A stretch of DNA of 64,000 bases. Source: an uncultured Lachnospiraceae bacterium (GTDB lineage: Bacteria; Bacillota; Clostridia; Lachnospirales; Lachnospiraceae). Positions 59,834-64,000 of this stretch are shown piece after piece. Each line of letters begins with the position of its first letter. Positions within the stretch are counted from its first letter, which is position 1. The translations under genes and the position numbers were made by a program. The notes below the pieces were generated by a model. The model saw nothing but the letters and a program-made list of their open reading frames with translations, did not search any database and was not told the origin of the DNA. The DNA lies in contig CAJUGD010000023.1 of NCBI GenBank assembly GCA_910586205.1, forward strand, positions 1-64,000, read 5' to 3'.

Positions 59834-61357
59834 ATGGATCAGGAACAAAGAGAGGAAAGGAACAAGGAGACATACGGGATGTTAAAGCCCTGCCTGGAGC
59901 GGGCTATGGCGCTGCAGACAGCGCTTATCTTGTTTGAGTGGGATAATGAAACCTTAGCGCCAGAGGAAGCCGGGAAATATACGGCCAGAGTGCAGGGGGC
60001 TTTGTCAGAGGCTTATCAGGAGATCATGACAGGGGAGAAGATAAAGCGGCTTTTGGAGCAGTGCAGGAAGGAGACCGGGCTTTCAGAGGCAGAGAGAGCA
60101 ATAATCCGGGAGGCGCAGGAGGAATATGACCGGCTTGTACGGATTCCTCCAAAGGAGTACCGGGCTTATCAGGAGCTGGTGGCAGAGTCAGCCAGAGTGT
60201 GGGCAAAGGCTAAGGAACAGCAGGATTTTGCGGCTTTTGCCCCTGTGCTTAAGGAGATTATTTTTTACCAGAAAAGATTTGCCGGATACCGGGCAAAGGA
60301 CGGACAGAAGCTTTATGATGTGATGCTGGATGATTATGAAAAGGGCTTTTCCATGAAAAAGCTGGATGAATTTTTCGGGCTTTTGAAAGAGGAGCTGGTG
60401 CCGTTTCTCAAGAAAGTGACCCAGAGCCGGACGGAGATTCGGGATGATTTTCTCACAGGAGATTATCCGGAGGAAAAACAGAGAGAGCTGGCGGAATTTC
60501 TGGCAGAGTATGTGGGCTTTGACTTTAAACGCGGCGTTCTGGCCCAAAGCGCCCATCCCTTTACCACCAATCTGCATAATCATGATGTGCGTCTGACCAC
60601 CCATTATAAAAAGCGGGTAGACAGCTCTTTATTTTCCGTGATCCATGAGGCTGGCCATGGGATCTATGAGCTGGGCGTGGCGGATGAGCTGACCCAGACC
60701 TTAGCAGGACAAGGAGCTTCCATGGGGATGCATGAATCCCAGTCCCGGTTTTTTGAAAATATGATTGGGAGAAATGAGGCATTCTGGGAACCAATATACA
60801 AAAAGCTGCAGGAATTGTTTCCCAAGGAGCTTGGAAAAGTCAGCCGTGAGGAGTTTGTACGGGCTGTGAATAAGGTGCAGCCGGGGCTGATCCGAACAGA
60901 GGCAGATGAACTGACCTACAGCCTTCATGTGTTAGTGCGGTATGAGCTGGAGAAAATGCTGATTGAGGAAAATCTAAATGTAGAGAAACTTCCTGAGCTG
61001 TGGGCAGATAAGTATGAAGAATATTTGGGAGTAAGGCCGCAGAATCCGGCGGAAGGGGTATTGCAGGATATTCACTGGGCCCAGGGATCTTTCGGATATT
61101 TTCCGTCTTATGCATTGGGAAGCGCCTTTGCGGCCCAGATGCTTCAGTTTATGAAAAAGAGTATGGATTTTGAGGAATTGCTTCGAAAGGGAGAGATCGA
61201 GGTAATCAGGCATGTGCTGAAGCGGCATATCCACAGGTTTGGGAAAATGAGAGACAGCAGGCAGCTTTTGCGGGATATGACCGGAGAGGACTTTGAGCCA
61301 AGGTATTATGTGGAATATTTAAAGGAGAAGTACAGCAGACTTTATCAGACAGAGTAG
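59834..61357 (+). CDS. Carboxypeptidase Taq, peptidase M32
   Basis: This 507-residue zinc carboxypeptidase has the M32 active site SVIHEAGHGIYELGVADELT (HExxH), with further family blocks HPFTTNLHNHDVRLTTHY, GMHESQSRFFENMIGRNEAF and IRTEADELTYSLHVLVRYEL. The length is normal. The start may be ATG 59834 or ATG 59801; neither has an ideal binding site (AAAGGAG at 59811 lies between them), so the N-terminus is uncertain. It acts in cytoplasmic peptide turnover. Confidence 0.93.
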   Translation: MDQEQREERNKETYGMLKPCLERAMALQTALILFEWDNETLAPEEAGKYTARVQGALSEAYQEIMTGEKIKRLLEQCRKETGLSEAERAIIREAQEEYDRLVRIPPKEYRAYQELVAESARVWAKAKEQQDFAAFAPVLKEIIFYQKRFAGYRAKDGQKLYDVMLDDYEKGFSMKKLDEFFGLLKEELVPFLKKVTQSRTEIRDDFLTGDYPEEKQRELAEFLAEYVGFDFKRGVLAQSAHPFTTNLHNHDVRLTTHYKKRVDSSLFSVIHEAGHGIYELGVADELTQTLAGQGASMGMHESQSRFFENMIGRNEAFWEPIYKKLQELFPKELGKVSREEFVRAVNKVQPGLIRTEADELTYSLHVLVRYELEKMLIEENLNVEKLPELWADKYEEYLGVRPQNPAEGVLQDIHWAQGSFGYFPSYALGSAFAAQMLQFMKKSMDFEELLRKGEIEVIRHVLKRHIHRFGKMRDSRQLLRDMTGEDFEPRYYVEYLKEKYSRLYQTE

Positions 61358-61447
61358 AAGTCAGCAGAGAGCTTTTAGCAGTATTTTCTTTTACTTGCAG
61401 CTCATAGAATAGTAGGGATAGGTGGACCAAACGGCGGGAGAATCCAT

Positions 61448-63217
61448 ATGCCAAATCAGAAATTAGAAAATCTTTTGAATCTGTCCCTGGAGGTGACGCC
61501 TCAGGAGAGAGCCAGGTCACAGGAGCTGGAGACGGGATATATGCCAAAGGAGAAATCCTGGGAGCTGATTGTAAAATATTCGGGAAGTCTGGACGGAGTG
61601 CGGGAAATGGGAGTGCAGGTGGAGGAGCTGCAGAATGAGTATGCAATCCTGATTGTGCCTGAGAATCTGATCGATCAGGTAAGCCGCCTTCCCCAGATTG
61701 AATATGTGGAGAAACCAAAGAGGCTGTTCTTTGCCATAAACCGGGCAAAGGCAGCCTCTTGTATTAATATTCTGCAGGAGCCACCGGAAAATCTGACCGG
61801 GAAAGGGGTGCTGATGGCAGTAATTGATTCGGGAATTGATTATTTTCACGATGATTTCCGCAATGAGGACGGAACCACCAGGATTCTGGAATTGTGGGAT
61901 CAGGCTCTTGATAAGGTATTTACAGCAGCAGAGATCAATAACGCATTAGAGGCAGAAAGCAGGGCAGAGGCAAGGGAGATTCTGCCTTCTGTAGACGGAA
62001 GCGGCCATGGGACGTCTGTGGCAGGAATTGCGGCAGGGAATGGGCGGGAGTCAGAAGGAGCATATCGTGGAGTGGCTTTTGAGAGTGAGCTTTTGGTGGT
62101 AAAGCTGGGAGCAGCCAGAGAGGAAGGTTTTCCCCGGACTACAGAGCTGATGCGGGGCGTGGATTTTGTGGTAAGACGGGCTGTGGAGATGCGACAGCCT
62201 TTGGTGGTAAATATCAGCTTTGGAAATACATATGGTTCTCATGACGGAACCGGGCTTTTGGAGACATTTTTAAATGACATCGGAAATTACGGGCAGACGA
62301 CGATTGTGGTGGGAAGCGGAAATGAGGGAGCGACTGCAGGCCATGTTTCGGGAAATTTCCCCGCAGCGGGAAGCAGAGGGGGAAGGGGTACGGGAAGCGC
62401 TGGGGGAGAACGAAGCAGCGGAGGAAATTACGGCACAGTAAGGTCTGAACTTTCTGTGGCGCCTTATGAAACCGGGGTCAGCGTACAGCTATGGAAAGAT
62501 TACACGGATCGGTTTACGGTTACTCTGGAAACGCCGTCAGGGGAGCGCTTAGGGCCTCTTTCTGAGCAGTTAGGGCCGGTTCGTTTTCGATACCGGAGGA
62601 CACAAGTGCTGGTGTATTATGGAAAGCCGGGGCCTTTCAGTGTAGCTCAGGAGATTTATTTTGATTTTGTACCGGATGAGGGGAATTATGTGGAGAGCGG
62701 AATCTGGACATTTATTTTAGAGCCCCAAAGGATCGTTCAGGGGCGGTATGATTTTTGGCTGCCGTCTTCAGCGGTTTTAAACTTTGCTACCCGTTTTTTG
62801 GAGTCTACGCCGGATACGACCTTAACGATCCCATCATCAGCGGCAAAGGTGATTACCGTGGGAGCTTACAACAGTATTACGGATTCTTATGCGGATTTTT
62901 CCGGGAGAGGGTTTACCAGGATGACGGATCAGGTAAAGCCGGATCTGTGTGCGCCGGGCGTGGGACTGATGGCGCCTGGGAACGGGGGAGGGTACCGGTC
63001 CGTGACCGGGACTTCCTTTGCGGCGCCGGTAGTGGCGGGAAGCGCGGCGCTTTTGATGCAGTGGGGGATTGTGGATGGGAATGATCCGTTTTTGTATGGG
63101 GAGAAGGTAAAGGCGTATTTACGGCGCGGGGCGCGGCCTTTGCCGGGGTTTGAGGAGTATCCGAATGCTCAGTTGGGGTGGGGGGCGCTGTGTGTGAGGG
63201 ATAGTTTGCCGGTGTAG
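61448..63217 (+). CDS. S8 subtilisin-like protease, Csp-like
   Basis: This 589-residue subtilase has the triad Asp in VLMAVIDSGIDYFHDDF (about residue 127), His in DGSGHGTSVAG (about 186) and Ser in VTGTSFAAPVVAGS (about 522), with a jellyroll-type insert between His and Ser (about residues 330-450), as in clostridial Csp germination proteases. An N-terminal propeptide-like segment (about residues 1-100) is present and no signal peptide is seen, also as in Csp proteins. All three residues are kept, so it should be active. Csp proteases activate cortex hydrolase SleC, but vegetative homologues exist, so a germination role is inference. Confidence 0.9.
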   Translation: MPNQKLENLLNLSLEVTPQERARSQELETGYMPKEKSWELIVKYSGSLDGVREMGVQVEELQNEYAILIVPENLIDQVSRLPQIEYVEKPKRLFFAINRAKAASCINILQEPPENLTGKGVLMAVIDSGIDYFHDDFRNEDGTTRILELWDQALDKVFTAAEINNALEAESRAEAREILPSVDGSGHGTSVAGIAAGNGRESEGAYRGVAFESELLVVKLGAAREEGFPRTTELMRGVDFVVRRAVEMRQPLVVNISFGNTYGSHDGTGLLETFLNDIGNYGQTTIVVGSGNEGATAGHVSGNFPAAGSRGGRGTGSAGGERSSGGNYGTVRSELSVAPYETGVSVQLWKDYTDRFTVTLETPSGERLGPLSEQLGPVRFRYRRTQVLVYYGKPGPFSVAQEIYFDFVPDEGNYVESGIWTFILEPQRIVQGRYDFWLPSSAVLNFATRFLESTPDTTLTIPSSAAKVITVGAYNSITDSYADFSGRGFTRMTDQVKPDLCAPGVGLMAPGNGGGYRSVTGTSFAAPVVAGSAALLMQWGIVDGNDPFLYGEKVKAYLRRGARPLPGFEEYPNAQLGWGALCVRDSLPV

Positions 63218-63303
63218 AAATGTGGGGGATTTTGGGATAAAGTGTTTATTATGTGTTGTTTGGACTTTTTATAATGAAATCAGAACTTATGTTCGAAAAT
63301 TGA

Positions 63304-63332
63304 TTGAAAAAGTAAAGATAGTATGGTATACT
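63304..63332 (+). promoter_or_regulatory. Sigma-A promoter of the KilA-N gene
   Basis: TTGAAA (63304-63309) and TATACT (63327-63332) are 17 bases apart, 49 bases before the ATG at 63381. Confidence 0.7.
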
Positions 63333-63380
63333 GCTACATGAGTAATAAGATTTTAATCAGTGCTATATGGGAGGAGATGG

Positions 63381-64000
63381 ATGGGAAAAAATAAAGTAAT
63401 TGTGGTGCAAAACATTAACGTTACTGTTTCAGAGGAAAATTTTGACGATTATATCTGTATTACTGATATTGCAAAAGCCAAAGTTGGCGAGTCTAGAGGA
63501 GCAGATGTTATCAAAAACTGGATGCGAAACAGAGCAACTTTGGAATTTTTGGGTACATGGGAACAAATCTATAATCCTGCTTTTAAAGTGGTCGAATTCG
63601 ACCACTTTAAAAGCGAAGCAGGTTTACATACATTTGTACTAAGTGTTTCGGAATGGATTGAAAAGACAGAAGCGATAGGATTATTTGTGAAACGTGGGAA
63701 ATATGGAGGAACGTATGCACATAAGGATATTGCATTTGAGTTTGCCTCGGCGATCAGCCCTGTTTTTAAACTATATTTGATCAAAGAATTTCAAAGGCTG
63801 AAAGAAGCGGAGAATGATACAAAGAAAATTGAATGGGATGCAAAAAGATTTCTGTCTAAAAATAACTATTTGATTCAAACAGACGCAGTTAAAAAATATT
63901 TAATCCCATCAGGAAATTATAAAGAAAACTTAGAGTGGCTGGCATATGCAGTGGAAGCAGATGTTTTGAATGTTGCGTTATTCGGATTTACCGCGAAAGC
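63381..64000 (+). CDS. KilA-N domain protein, partial at window end
   Basis: The frame from ATG 63381, preceded by GGGAGGAG (63369-63376), stays open to the window end (206 codons). It encodes a KilA-N domain: DDYICITDIAKAKVGESRGA, then VIKNWMRNRATLEFLGTWEQ, AGLHTFVLSVSEWIEKTEAI and KYGGTYAHKDIAFEFASAIS. KilA-N is a DNA-binding domain frequent in phage and mobile-element antirepressor-type proteins. A perfect 36-base palindrome lies in the coding sequence (63579-63614). GC content is lower than in the preceding genes, so an accessory region may begin here. Confidence 0.88.
   Translation, partial: MGKNKVIVVQNINVTVSEENFDDYICITDIAKAKVGESRGADVIKNWMRNRATLEFLGTWEQIYNPAFKVVEFDHFKSEAGLHTFVLSVSEWIEKTEAIGLFVKRGKYGGTYAHKDIAFEFASAISPVFKLYLIKEFQRLKEAENDTKKIEWDAKRFLSKNNYLIQTDAVKKYLIPSGNYKENLEWLAYAVEADVLNVALFGFTAK
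63579..63614. repeat. Perfect 36-bp palindrome inside the KilA-N gene
   Basis: The half site GCTTTTAAAGTGGTCGAA (63579-63596) is followed at once by its exact reverse complement (63597-63614), with no loop. It encodes the PAFKVVEFDHFKSEAG part of the protein. It could be an operator, a recombination site or an RNA hairpin. Confidence 0.95.

Noticed and set aside
63400..63642. 80-codon frame at the window end
   Set aside because: It is out of frame with the KilA-N coding sequence, which begins at 63381 and is open to the window end.
1..64000. tRNA, rRNA, CRISPR arrays and complete insertion sequences
   Set aside because: No T-loop-like GGTTCRANYCC segments with matching arms, no regularly spaced short repeats and no intact transposase were seen on reading; a covariance or CRISPR scan was not possible.

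Overview
The window looks like a chromosomal segment of a motile, anaerobic, low- to mid-GC Gram-positive bacterium of the family Lachnospiraceae (Clostridium cluster XIVa). The evidence is protein resemblance and layout: pyrF-pyrK-pyrD-pyrE with a class 1B dihydroorotate dehydrogenase, a FolT vitamin transporter, a class B sortase, choline-binding-type cell wall repeats, a Csp-like subtilase, FliW/CsrA, and a flagellar late-gene cluster with a ParA-like ATPase beside it. No rRNA, tRNA or CRISPR was seen. Species cannot be assigned from the sequence alone.

Bases 1 to about 12,950 are accessory and partly a gene graveyard. Intact or near-intact genes (an AT-rich hypothetical protein, a GNAT-like acyltransferase, a 671-residue P-loop NTPase that may be a defence protein, a HEAT-repeat protein, a CPBP protease, a MarR-MATE efflux pair) lie among remnants of an AraC regulator, two different AAA-ATPase families, a peptide deformylase-like gene, a serine-type recombinase and a cell-wall-binding protein. 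Base composition changes from block to block. About 13,000-27,250 is housekeeping: a LysM-GH18 (spore-type) hydrolase, folT behind a candidate THF riboswitch, an Mrp/ApbC Fe-S carrier, sortase B, a small alarmone synthetase, LrgA/LrgB-like proteins, the pyrimidine operon, VanZ-like and DUF6142-like membrane proteins and an M29 aminopeptidase.

About 27,270-50,290 is dominated by motility. A ParA-like ATPase and a ComFB-domain protein are transcribed divergently from fliD-fliS. Then come a FliT/FlgN-like protein, a second FliD-like protein, csrA/fliW, flgL, flgK, flgN and flgM on the minus strand. On the plus strand follow a FliK-like protein, a FlhB C-terminal-like protein, two cell-wall-binding proteins, a leaderless lytic transglycosylase, a PilZ protein, a glycosyltransferase and flagellin. 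Four sites resemble flagellar sigma-28 promoters and share an unusual upstream TTAT/TAAT box. FlgM (anti-sigma-28), FliW-CsrA (flagellin translation), PilZ and possibly ComFB (cyclic dinucleotides) suggest layered control of late flagellar assembly. The ParA-ComFB pair is the most interesting candidate for an uncharacterised system.

About 50,420-63,220 returns to housekeeping: a YprB-like nuclease, ruvA-ruvB, zapA, a U32 peptidase, an FtsW/RodA protein with its class B PBP, a Nudix hydrolase, an M32 carboxypeptidase and the Csp-like subtilase. The window ends inside a KilA-N protein gene that carries a perfect 36-base palindrome. Two dispersed intergenic repeat families were found by eye: one of about 108 bp with terminal inverted repeats (16,391 and a partial copy at 10,123), and one of about 100 bp (41,761 and 52,413).
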